This document shows, in pieces, positions 19,741 to 26,285 of a stretch of 26,285 nt of DNA. Every line of letters begins with the position of its first letter. Within the stretch, counting starts at the first letter, position 1. The DNA lies in contig CAMVAG010000004.1 in NCBI GenBank assembly GCA_947165405.1, positions 1-26,285 on the forward strand. Direction: 5' to 3'. The notes under the pieces are model-generated. The model did not search any database. It saw nothing but the letters and a program-made list of their open reading frames with translations, and was not told the origin of the DNA. A program made the translations under genes and the position numbers. The DNA is from an uncultured Selenomonadales bacterium (lineage in GTDB: Bacteria; Bacillota; Negativicutes; Selenomonadales; Selenomonadaceae).

Positions 19741-20412
19741 ATGAACGAATTAGTTTTTCTGAAAAACAATCAAGCGTTGACGACTTCGCGCAAGGTTGCG
19801 GAGTACTTTAAAAAACGTCACGACCATGTTATCCGTGACATTGAAGAGCAATACGGAGATCTCCCCGAATTTGGGGAGATGTTCCACAAGGCGACTTACC
19901 CCGACAGCTATGGCAGACAACAACCCATGTACACCATGAACCGCGACGGTTTCTTTATGTTGGTGACAGGCTTCACCGGGAAAAAGGCTAACGAAATTAA
20001 GCTTGCCTTCATTAAGCAATTCAACGCTATGGAACAAATCTTGCTCAATCACCAAAACGAACGCTGGCAGGAACTTCGCGGCGCGACCAAAGCCGGCTAC
20101 AAAGACTTGTCGGCGGCTGTCAAGGAACTTTACGAGTGGGCAGTCTCTCACGGCTGCAAGGCTCCCGAAAAAACTTTCTATCAAACCTTCGCCAAGCTCA
20201 TAAATAAAATACTCGGCATCAATCCCGCTTCACGCGACACGCTCTCTTTGTGGCAACTGTTTGAGATTGAGAAACTTCAATTCATTGCGCAGACGATTAT
20301 CGCAGGGCTTTTGGCTCAAGGCGCGGACTATCATCAGCCCTACCGCGATTGTAAATCCGCTTTCGAGAATTATGCACGGCTCTCTTTTATCAATCGCCGT
20401 TTCTTAAAATAA
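19741..20412 (+). CDS. rha: Rha family phage regulatory protein
   Basis: 223 residues with GAAAGGA before the ATG. The N-terminal Rha domain is clear: LTTSRKVAEYFKKRHDHVIR, DLPEFGEMFHKATYPDSYGR, MYTMNRDGFFMLVTGFTGKK, and KLAFIKQFNAMEQ. The C-terminal ~110 residues are a separate helical domain (KDLSAAVKELYEWAVSHGCK; FYQTFAKLINKILGINPASR). Rha proteins are phage regulators described as interfering with growth in IHF-deficient hosts and are often placed at the end of early operons, as here. A convergent minus-strand operon follows. Confidence 0.9.
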   Translation: MNELVFLKNNQALTTSRKVAEYFKKRHDHVIRDIEEQYGDLPEFGEMFHKATYPDSYGRQQPMYTMNRDGFFMLVTGFTGKKANEIKLAFIKQFNAMEQILLNHQNERWQELRGATKAGYKDLSAAVKELYEWAVSHGCKAPEKTFYQTFAKLINKILGINPASRDTLSLWQLFEIEKLQFIAQTIIAGLLAQGADYHQPYRDCKSAFENYARLSFINRRFLK

Positions 20413-20437
20413 AATAGCCGCCTCCGATGAAGCGGCT
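20406..20437 (-). terminator. terminator at the rha / membrane-protein junction
   Basis: AGCCGC (20416-20421) pairs with GCGGCT (20432-20437), extended by two more pairs after one mismatch around a CGAT loop. On the minus strand it is followed by a T-rich run (TATTTTATTTT), so it ends the leftward operon. It lies directly after the rha stop and may weakly terminate rightward transcripts too. Confidence 0.7.
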
Positions 20438-20452
20438 TGCTCTTTGAAAAAT

Positions 20453-21001
20453 TTACGGCAGTGTTCGAAATTCGCCGTTCTCATATTGCACGATCAGACC
20501 GATTGGACTTTTGCCGTCCATGCAATTCACGTAAATCCATTTGAATCCGCAATCGCTGTTGGCTCCGACTATGTCATAAATCAAATCGACCGCTGCGGCT
20601 TTGGCTGCCGCCTTATCGCTCGTCATGAAATTGTAATCGACATCGACGCTGAAGCCGTATTCCGAATTGCCGCCGATTCTGACGACCATTGAGCCCGGCA
20701 AGCTTTGAACGTAATTTTCGATTCGGCTTTTCAAATTTGCGTCGGCAGTTGAAATCGTTTGCTTTGCCGGCGCAGTCGTTTTAACCGTTACCGCCGACTT
20801 TGAGGTCGTCGAAGTTGTTGCCTTCGCGCCCGTCGCCGAGTCTAAAGGCACTAAAGTTTTCACACCAACCATCATTATCAGTGCGATGACCAATGCGCCC
20901 ACGTTCCCGATATTGTTGCCCGTTCTCCGGCTCCACATAATCAACTTGTAAATCGCGAACGTACAAATTGCTACGAAAATCAATGCCACTATCAACGCCA
21001 T
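20453..21001 (-). CDS. membrane-anchored protein, function unknown
   Basis: 182 residues from ATG at 21001 with GAGGAGG seven bases upstream. Two N-terminal transmembrane helices (ALIVALIFVAICTFAIYKLI and VGALVIALIMMVGVKTLV) are followed by a Thr/Ser/Lys-rich linker and a C-terminal domain (MVVRIGGNSEYGFSVDVDYN ... WIYVNCMDG). It is co-transcribed with the XRE repressor at 21014 and so probably made in lysogens. That suggests a lysogenic-conversion or superinfection-exclusion role, which is inference. Confidence 0.75.
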   Translation of the reverse strand: MALIVALIFVAICTFAIYKLIMWSRRTGNNIGNVGALVIALIMMVGVKTLVPLDSATGAKATTSTTSKSAVTVKTTAPAKQTISTADANLKSRIENYVQSLPGSMVVRIGGNSEYGFSVDVDYNFMTSDKAAAKAAAVDLIYDIVGANSDCGFKWIYVNCMDGKSPIGLIVQYENGEFRTLP

Positions 21002-21013
21002 AATCAATCCTCC

Positions 21014-21352
21014 TCATTGCATGGGTGCCATAGCAGGAACTTTCTTTTCCAAAATACTACGCAGTTGCAGATAGTCATCACGAATAGCAAACGCCGCTTT
21101 TACTTCGCGCTCGTCAAAATTTGCCGGTTGCGGAGTATCACTTCGACCAAGTAAGTAATCTGTCGTCACTCCAAATGCGTCAGCTATTTTCATAATAACA
21201 TCTGCCGATGGCGTTGCTTTGTTGCATTCATACCTGTAATAGGCTTGCGGCAAGATGCCGAGTGTATCAGCAACGTCCGCTTGTGAAAGTTTCTTCTCTG
21301 CCCTGAACCGTTTCAGCGATTTGCCGTCAAAAATTTTTTTCGGTTTTGTCAT
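21014..21352 (-). CDS. second phage repressor, XRE-family HTH
   Basis: 112 residues, GAGGAG just before the ATG. The HTH lies at residues ~12-65: LKRFRAEKKLSQADVADTLG, then QAYYRYECNKATPSADVIMK and FGVTTDYLLGRSD, the standard HTH_3/XRE pattern. A short C-terminal helix follows (REVKAAFAIRDDYLQLRSIL). It is divergent from the 1193-residue gene and separated by promoters in both directions carrying matching palindromes. It differs in sequence from the repressor at 3842, so it forms a separate switch. Confidence 0.88.
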   Translation of the reverse strand: MTKPKKIFDGKSLKRFRAEKKLSQADVADTLGILPQAYYRYECNKATPSADVIMKIADAFGVTTDYLLGRSDTPQPANFDEREVKAAFAIRDDYLQLRSILEKKVPAMAPMQ

Positions 21353-21377
21353 TTCAATCTCCTCCTCTGTTTAAAAA

Positions 21378-21406
21378 AATATAGCATAAAACACTTTAGT
21401 TTTCAA
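21378..21406 (-). promoter_or_regulatory. leftward promoter of the second switch
   Basis: On the minus strand, TTGAAA (plus 21401-21406) and TATATT (plus 21378-21383) are separated by 17 bp. The palindrome AAAACACTTTAGTTTT (21388-21403) fills the spacer, so the XRE protein probably represses its own operon. Confidence 0.7.
21388..21403. promoter_or_regulatory. operator copy 1 of the second switch
   Basis: AAAAC-ACTTTA-GTTTT: two perfect 5-base inverted arms around six bases. The same 5-6-5 layout recurs as TAAAC-GAAATT-GTTTA at 21467-21482. Each copy sits in the spacer of one promoter. Confidence 0.6.
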
Positions 21407-21460
21407 TCCCCGCGTTTAAAACTTTTTCAACAAAAAAGTTTGCAGCCCTAAAAAAAAAGC

Positions 21461-21489
21461 TTGACATAAACGAAATTGTTTAGTAAAAT
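21461..21489 (+). promoter_or_regulatory. rightward promoter for the giant acidic protein, with operator copy 2
   Basis: TTGACA (21461-21466) and TAAAAT (21484-21489) with a 17-bp spacer, a near-consensus sigma70 promoter. The palindrome TAAAC-GAAATT-GTTTA (21467-21482) fills the spacer exactly, so repressor binding would block RNA polymerase. Confidence 0.85.
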
Positions 21490-21638
21490 TGCGTCAAGAT
21501 TTAAGGAAGTAAACAAAACCTAAGCAAGACCCCGAAGGCGCATACGTCAAGGGGAGCCGAAATCGAGGCAAGCGCGAGGCGCAGAGCAAGACCGTAGCCG
21601 AGATTTTAACCGAGAGACACTTTGAGGAGGAAAACAAA
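21490..21638 (+). other. structured leader of the 1193-residue gene
   Basis: About 140 bases of purine-rich, GC-rich leader between the promoter and ATG 21639. AGCAAGACC occurs twice (21523-21531, 21585-21593) and AGCCGA twice (21555-21560, 21596-21601), giving an imperfect internal duplication. CCCC (21530-21533) can pair with GGGG (21551-21554). The ribosome binding site GAGGAGG is at 21624-21630. A post-transcriptional control element is possible. Confidence 0.45.
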
Positions 21639-24600
21639 ATGACAACCTACACCACGAAAATCGCGAAGAACGGCAGCGTAAGATACTACGACGCACAGAC
21701 CGGCAAGGCAATCGCGAAGAAAACCGCTCTTGAGAATGAGCGCAACTTTATCCGCACGAACGGCACCACCAAAGAGCGTTACGAGCTCGCAAAAGAAACC
21801 TACCGCGTCGACAGCAACGGCAAAATTGAAAAGTTCGGCTGGCACCAAGAACTTCGCCGCGACAGCAGCGGATTCTACCACGTCGAAGTGCGCGGCTGGT
21901 ACAACCACTGCGGCACCACCGATTACGACTTCGCTAACGATATGCAAGAAGAGTTCGGACTTACAATCGACGAGTTCAAAGCCGAAGCCAATGCCGAAGC
22001 TCAAGCCGAAGAAAAAACCGAAGAGACTGCGGCGGAAGAAATCGTCGAAGTCGAAGCCAACACCGAAGTTAAAGCCGAAGAAACCGAAAGCGGAATCGGC
22101 GACATTTTCAAAGCTGCAGTCAAGACGCTCGGCGAAGAAGTCAGCGAATCCGACGCCAAATTCGAAATCGGCAAAACCTACTTCGTTATGCACTTCCTCA
22201 CTCACCAGACCGACACCATCACCGTTGAAGCCCGCACTGCTCAAATGTTGACCGGTACCACTTCCGAAGGCACCCGCAAGTTCCGTATCTTCGAGAACGT
22301 CAGAGGCGAATTCGTCAAAGTCGGTAAGGACGAAGAAGACGGCAACGATATTTATATCTACGCTAAAAACGAATTCACAACCGCGAACGTCGAAGCCGGT
22401 AAAAAAGCCGCCATTGAAGACGCCGCACAACTTGGTATCAACCCCGAACCTCAAGCCGAAACCGAATCCCCCGCTGAAGACAAAAAAGCTTGCAAGCACT
22501 ACAGCATTAATCCCGACTTCGACGACGAAGACCGCCCCATTAAATACAACCACGTTAATATCGTCATTGAAGACGGCAGATTGAAAATCGACGGGTTGTT
22601 CGAATGCTGGAAGCCCGAAACCGCTTACAACCGCTTTAGAAAAATTATGGCTCAAGCAGCCGCCGACGTTCCCGAACTTAAAGGCTGGGACGCTTGGGAA
22701 CCCGCCAAGAAATTGACCTTCGATGACACCGAAAAAGTCTGGCTCAATGAGAACGGCGATATGATTTTCGATACCAAATACGCGGTCGAAACTCTCAACG
22801 TCGACATTAACGAGGACAACATTTATATCTGGGGCACCTTCTACACCACTGCCGAAGCTTACAAAGCGGCGCACCCCGAAGAACCCGCTTCTGAACTCGA
22901 CGCCAAAGCCGAAGAGTTCAAAGCCGAAGTCAGATACGTTACCGGTTGCGTCGGCGCATGGTTCGCTAACTTAATCGACGCTAAAGCTTTCGTCGAAAAA
23001 CACGAGATGGAACACCACGAAGATTTTCAGTACAGCTTGATTGAGAAATCGGTCGGCTACGATTTTGAAACCGTCTACGTTAATATCGCTGAAAATTTCA
23101 AGCCGCAGGGCTTCGAACCCCGCGCTATCAGAAATGAATTGCGCAACAAAGTCAATGAAAAATTGCCCGAAGGTTTTATCGAAGTCAACACCGGCGCGGA
23201 CGCTTTCAAAAAAGTTGCTCCTTACTTCACCGACGGCGCGTCCTTCAAGGCGGCAAGCAAAGGTTTCAATCACGAAGACGTTTTCACTTTCGAAGGCAAG
23301 GGCGGAATCTTCTTGCGGGTAGCTTGCACGCCCGACAACAGCCGCGTTGAATGCGTCGAAGTCCTCAACGCCAACGAGAGCGGTTCCAAGCGGACGCCCC
23401 TGCTCGTCGCCATTAAACCGATTAGCCCCGAACCCGAAAAATTCACGGCGACGCAAATTACCTTCCCCAACGGCTACGAAGGCGAGCCGACCGTTGAAGT
23501 CAGCCGGGCTTTCGACAACCTCGATGACGCCGCAAGATTTATCGCAGACGACAATCCGATTATCGGCGACACACTTGCCACACTCAAGCCCGCCTATGAC
23601 GGCTACTATTTCGGCAGCGTCTACTTCGCAGGCTGGAGAATCACTCGCGGCGGCAAAACTCTCTGCGAAGTTGACTTTCTCGGCAACACTCACGGCGACG
23701 AGGAAATCGACAATCTCGTTTGCAAATACTTCGACGAGAATGACCAATTCATTATCCCCGACGTGCCCGGCTTCCGCGCACCCGAAGCCCAAGATGACTA
23801 CAAAGAGTTCAGACCCAAAGTCGAAATCGTCAAAGCAACTTTCAAAAACTCCGAAGTTCTCGACGTGAAAAAAATCCTCGCGCCGCTTGCCGACCAAGCT
23901 CAAGTTGAACTCGGCAACATTACGCTCGCCGACAACGATGATAAAACTTGCACCGTCAATATCGAAGTCAAAGGCTCGACCAATGAAATTGAAAAGTTCA
24001 AGGCTCTCCTCGACGGCAGGCAGCCCGAACCCCCGACCAATTCCAAAAAATTTATCAAGGCGGCTCTCGATACCGAACCCGAACGCTATCAACAAGTCGC
24101 GACCGCAAGAAAGGAGGCAACTGCTATGACCAAACTCGATACGCTCAAAGAAAAAAGAGCGATTCTCCGCCGCGCCTTCTTCTCCGCACTCAAAGACCAC
24201 TACGTCAAACACAATGATGAATTCTTCGACGCCGCCGAATCCGGCTACACAACTTTCGGCGTCGGTGACCACACGCTCTTCTATCGCAAAGACGGGGGCA
24301 AGTTCATTAAAGTCGACGATAAAGCCTTCGACGCTCTCAATCGCCTCGAAATCAAATTGGACATCGCCGAGGACGCCGTCAACGCCGAAATCGCCAAGAC
24401 TCAATTCAAGTTCGAGGCGGGCAAGTATTACGTCAACGACGAGGGCAATAAATTCTTCTGCATTAAGCGCAATAAAAAATCCGTCAAATTCTTCGATTGC
24501 GCGTTCACTCAAGACGACGGCTTCATGGATTTGGACGCTGACGAGGACGACGACTGGGAACGCAAAGTCTTCAAATGCAAAATTCAATTCGACGAGCGCG

Positions 24601-25220
24601 GCGAGTTCGTCGACTGGTACGAGGGCGACCCCGACGACGACGGCGACCGCGACTTGATTACAATCCTTGCCAAAAACGTAACCGACCCGCCCGAACCCGA
24701 ACACGACCCCGAACACGAAGACGAAGACGATAAGCCCGGCACCGAATCTAAGCCCGACGACTTCACTGCCGAACTTGCCAAGCTCACGGCGGAGCAATCC
24801 GACGCTAAAAAAATCCTCGACGCCAAGCAAGCCGAATTGCTCAACGCTCAAGACGCTCACCAAGCCGCCCAAGACAAATGGCTTAAAGCTAATCGCGCCG
24901 TTGAAAATTTGTATCGCGCTAAGGCGGAGGAACTTTCCGATAGGCTCTTGCCTCTCAAGCGCGGCTGCTTGGAAATGAAAACTCAAGACGGCTTCTCGCC
25001 TTTTATCTACACCGATACCGTGACCATTTCTCTCGACAAAGGCAAGTTCGCCATTCACGGTGACTGCTCCGAAAAAATCTTCTTCGAGCTTGCCCGCTAC
25101 GACACGCCCGCTCAAGTTGAAGCCGCTATCAACGGACTCAAGGCGACCGACGCGCTCGGCGGCGACAAGTTCATCTTCCCCACTGCCGACGAATTGAATT
25201 CAGAGGAGGCGATTGCATGA
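21639..25220 (+). CDS. 1193-residue acidic multidomain protein of unknown function
   Basis: Very acidic, no signal peptide or membrane helix. Residues 1-110 form an N-terminal domain (MTTYTTKIAKNGSVRYYDAQ, GWHQELRRD, GWYNHCGTTDYDF); an Ala/Glu-rich linker follows (about 113-160). A beta domain near 175-245 (FEIGKTYFVMHF ... GEFVKVGKDEEDGNDIYIYA) recurs near 924-1012 (FEAGKYYV ... GEFVDWYEGDPDDDGDRDLI), so there is an internal duplication. A Pro/Asp/Glu/His linker near 1017 and a coiled coil near 1040-1103 follow. A strong ribosome binding site at 24111 precedes Met830 in frame. I recognise no family. It is the first gene under the second switch. DNA mimicry or scaffold functions are speculation from acidity. 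Confidence 0.85.
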   Translation: MTTYTTKIAKNGSVRYYDAQTGKAIAKKTALENERNFIRTNGTTKERYELAKETYRVDSNGKIEKFGWHQELRRDSSGFYHVEVRGWYNHCGTTDYDFANDMQEEFGLTIDEFKAEANAEAQAEEKTEETAAEEIVEVEANTEVKAEETESGIGDIFKAAVKTLGEEVSESDAKFEIGKTYFVMHFLTHQTDTITVEARTAQMLTGTTSEGTRKFRIFENVRGEFVKVGKDEEDGNDIYIYAKNEFTTANVEAGKKAAIEDAAQLGINPEPQAETESPAEDKKACKHYSINPDFDDEDRPIKYNHVNIVIEDGRLKIDGLFECWKPETAYNRFRKIMAQAAADVPELKGWDAWEPAKKLTFDDTEKVWLNENGDMIFDTKYAVETLNVDINEDNIYIWGTFYTTAEAYKAAHPEEPASELDAKAEEFKAEVRYVTGCVGAWFANLIDAKAFVEKHEMEHHEDFQYSLIEKSVGYDFETVYVNIAENFKPQGFEPRAIRNELRNKVNEKLPEGFIEVNTGADAFKKVAPYFTDGASFKAASKGFNHEDVFTFEGKGGIFLRVACTPDNSRVECVEVLNANESGSKRTPLLVAIKPISPEPEKFTATQITFPNGYEGEPTVEVSRAFDNLDDAARFIADDNPIIGDTLATLKPAYDGYYFGSVYFAGWRITRGGKTLCEVDFLGNTHGDEEIDNLVCKYFDENDQFIIPDVPGFRAPEAQDDYKEFRPKVEIVKATFKNSEVLDVKKILAPLADQAQVELGNITLADNDDKTCTVNIEVKGSTNEIEKFKALLDGRQPEPPTNSKKFIKAALDTEPERYQQVATARKEATAMTKLDTLKEKRAILRRAFFSALKDHYVKHNDEFFDAAESGYTTFGVGDHTLFYRKDGGKFIKVDDKAFDALNRLEIKLDIAEDAVNAEIAKTQFKFEAGKYYVNDEGNKFFCIKRNKKSVKFFDCAFTQDDGFMDLDADEDDDWERKVFKCKIQFDERGEFVDWYEGDPDDDGDRDLITILAKNVTDPPEPEHDPEHEDEDDKPGTESKPDDFTAELAKLTAEQSDAKKILDAKQAELLNAQDAHQAAQDKWLKANRAVENLYRAKAEELSDRLLPLKRGCLEMKTQDGFSPFIYTDTVTISLDKGKFAIHGDCSEKIFFELARYDTPAQVEAAINGLKATDALGGDKFIFPTADELNSEEAIA
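24111..24128 (+). promoter_or_regulatory. internal ribosome binding site and in-frame ATG
   Basis: AAGGAGG (24111-24117) is eight bases before ATG 24126, which is in frame with the 1193-residue gene. Initiation here would make a 364-residue C-terminal product beginning MTKLDTLKEKRAILRRAFFS. The sequence before it (RYQQVATARKEATA) looks like a linker joining two ancestral genes. Confidence 0.65.
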
Positions 25221-25450
25221 TTGAATACGTGACACTCGACTATGACGGCGAACCCGTGACCATTGAGCGCGGCGAAATCCTCGAAGCCGAACCGCCTAAG
25301 GAAGTTTGGAGCGATTACAAGTTCCGCTACATGACCGAAGACGAAGGCGACATCTTCTGGGATTCGGAAGCTCTCGATTGGAAGATTGAGGTTTGCAGCG
25401 AATACGCGCCGCTCGACAAAGACGAATACGACTACTGGTGCGAAAGGTAA
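25217..25450 (+). CDS. small acidic hypothetical protein
   Basis: 77 residues with AGAGGAGG before the ATG, overlapping the previous stop by four bases (ATGA). Rich in Glu, Asp, Trp and Tyr (VWSDYKFRYMTEDEGDIFWD). Starts MIEYVTLDYDGEPVTIERGE. Its composition matches the upstream giant acidic protein and the two are translationally coupled, so they may act together. No family recognised. Confidence 0.7.
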   Translation: MIEYVTLDYDGEPVTIERGEILEAEPPKEVWSDYKFRYMTEDEGDIFWDSEALDWKIEVCSEYAPLDKDEYDYWCER

Positions 25451-25470
25451 AAAAAATAACGTCGACCTAA

Positions 25471-25519
25471 GCCGCCGCGATAAAAGAAAAATATTCCAAA
25501 AATAATTTATCACGGCGGC
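25471..25519 (+). other. 14-bp hairpin in the leader of the 25551 gene
   Basis: GCCGCCGCGATAAA (25471-25484) pairs with TTTATCACGGCGGC (25506-25519), 14 bp with one C-A mismatch and a 21-base AT-rich loop. No T-run follows; a ribosome binding site begins 18 bases later. It lies in the 100-base gap 25451-25550, which holds no gene. It could be an RNA processing site or translational control hairpin. Confidence 0.6.
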
Positions 25520-25550
25520 GGGCTCGGCGTCAAGTATAGGAGGAAAAATT

Positions 25551-26006
25551 ATGTTGAATCTCATTGTTACCTTCCCGCAGATGGAAGCAGCAAAAAAGGC
25601 AGCTCCGATTCTCGACGAGACCGCTTGGACTGCAAATTGGAACAAATGGTTCGCCGCCGAACACAAAGCGATTGCGGTTTTGGAAGAAACGGCCTTCGCT
25701 CTCGCCGCTGAAAGAATCCGCCGCAAGTGCGGTATCGCCGGCTACTACAGCGACCACGTCGGGCTCAATCCCGAATATCGCCATGACAAGCACGCCTTTG
25801 TTATCGAAGCTTGGCGGCTCTATCCCGAACTGATTGCCGCGTTGGAAGACTTACAAAAGCTCGGCTCATTCGAAATGCACTTCGAGACCGAAGCCGGCGT
25901 TAAAGTCAGCGACGATTGGTGGCACGATGACGAACTTGAACTCTACAACCTCCGTACCTGCACCAACTACGATTTCAGCGCACGTTTGGAAGGAGCAACC
26001 GCATGA
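25551..26006 (+). CDS. hypothetical phage protein
   Basis: 151 residues, ATAGGAGG before the ATG. Helical N-terminal half (MEAAKKAAPILDETAWTANW; AIAVLEETAFALAAERIRRK); the second half contains HDKHAFVIEAWRLYPELIAA and an acidic, Trp-rich end (VSDDWWHDDELELY). No motif recognised. It is preceded by a strong hairpin and overlaps the following small membrane protein by four bases. Confidence 0.7.
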   Translation: MLNLIVTFPQMEAAKKAAPILDETAWTANWNKWFAAEHKAIAVLEETAFALAAERIRRKCGIAGYYSDHVGLNPEYRHDKHAFVIEAWRLYPELIAALEDLQKLGSFEMHFETEAGVKVSDDWWHDDELELYNLRTCTNYDFSARLEGATA

Positions 26007-26197
26007 TGAAAAATCTTTTGGAAAAAATCTTCTCCGTGTCCGACAAAGACGTTGTGACTTTCGCGGCAGTCGTCGCCACTCTCGTCACCGCTTGGACGCT
26101 CGCTATCGCCGACTTCGACGAGTTCACGCTTGAAATCATCATCATGATTCTTGCCAATGCTTGGCTCGTCGTCGAAGCCGCTCACTTCGAAGATTAA
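26003..26197 (+). CDS. small membrane protein
   Basis: 64 residues, start ATG 26003 (a second ATG follows directly), with GGAG about nine bases upstream. Two hydrophobic stretches (VVTFAAVVATLVTAWTLAIA and LEIIIMILANAWLVVEA) separated by DFDEF. Overlaps the previous gene by four bases. Phage membrane protein of unknown role. Confidence 0.65.
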   Translation: MMKNLLEKIFSVSDKDVVTFAAVVATLVTAWTLAIADFDEFTLEIIIMILANAWLVVEAAHFED

Positions 26198-26201
26198 TCG
26201 T

Positions 26202-26285
26202 TTGGCTCAGCTGCCGCGCTCGTTCGCGGTGGCTTTGCCCGTGACCGTCATCGCAAAAGATTACGGCATGAGCGCGAAGGCTTTC
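26202..26285 (+). CDS. possible 5' part of a further gene
   Basis: From TTG 26202 a frame stays open to the window edge (AQLPRSFAVALPVTVIAKDY then GMSAKAF). There is no good ribosome binding site. The same bases can form a hairpin, AGCTGCCGCG with CGCGGTGGCT, similar in style to the CGCTCG hairpins at 9838-9942. Coding is therefore uncertain. Confidence 0.25.
   Translation, partial: MAQLPRSFAVALPVTVIAKDYGMSAKAF

Noticed and set aside
21606..22874. 422-codon minus-strand open frame
   Set aside because: Antisense artefact of the same gene. The product is Phe/Val/Gly-rich and low in complexity, and the frame spans the leader of the real transcript.
22971..25115. 714-codon open frame on the minus strand
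   Set aside because: It mirrors the giant acidic gene; long antisense frames arise from its codon bias (GAA/GAC/GCC-rich codons read backwards as Phe, Val and Gly). No ribosome binding site, low-complexity product.

Overview
The window is one contiguous piece of a temperate phage or prophage genome. Almost every gene sits on the + strand, packed with 1-30 base overlaps and purine-rich GGAGG-type ribosome binding sites. The recognisable products are phage types: a GH25 endolysin, CI/Cro-like regulators, Rha, SSB, a sliding clamp, YopX-like proteins, several DNA methyltransferases and many short orphan proteins. The strong Shine-Dalgarno sites and near-consensus sigma70 promoters suggest a Bacillota host. 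A Negativicutes (Selenomonas-like) host is my guess from overall feel only; no marker gene proves it. No integrase, terminase, portal, helicase or polymerase gene lies in the window.

Layout. (1) 1-2265: end of a late module, with an Ig-like structural or adhesion protein, a GH25 lysozyme, a small protein and a secreted ComEC-type metallo-beta-lactamase-fold protein whose last codons form a strong terminator. (2) 2240-4240, minus strand: a coiled-coil GIY-YIG/T5orf172 protein, a small protein, and a CI-like repressor. (3) 4241-4387: a lambda-like divergent switch with two opposed promoters and three copies of an ATGAATATTCAT-type operator about 30 bp apart, followed by a Cro-like protein. (4) 4641-9831: early operon with a 36-bp inverted repeat, an N4/N6 methyltransferase and a series of small proteins (zinc-finger, YopX-like, membrane). 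(5) 9832-11963: mostly non-coding and very unusual. It holds stacked hairpins, a tRNA-like element lacking a D arm, two related long hairpins with the same GCTCG-GTGA-CGGGC cap, and two ~200-250 bp arrays of a degenerate G-rich pentamer (GGYNN) that bracket one conserved phage gene. (6) 11964-20412: SSB, a radical SAM protein interrupted by an in-frame TGA, a DnaN-like clamp, two methyltransferase-fold proteins without a visible catalytic motif, zinc-finger proteins, a C5 methyltransferase broken at a nine-C tract, a NUMOD4-type protein and Rha. (7) 20413-26285: a second, separate divergent switch (XRE repressor plus membrane protein leftward) driving a 1193-residue acidic multidomain protein with a strong internal in-frame ribosome binding site, then small proteins.

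How it may work together: the first switch sets lysogeny versus early expression. The early/middle operon supplies replication accessories and DNA modification, probably for protection from host restriction. The second switch controls an accessory module of unknown purpose. The most unusual signals are the paired pentamer arrays with their hairpins, the nine-C tract in the methyltransferase, the in-frame TGA in the radical SAM gene, and the privately regulated giant acidic protein. Family assignments come from motif recognition without database searches.
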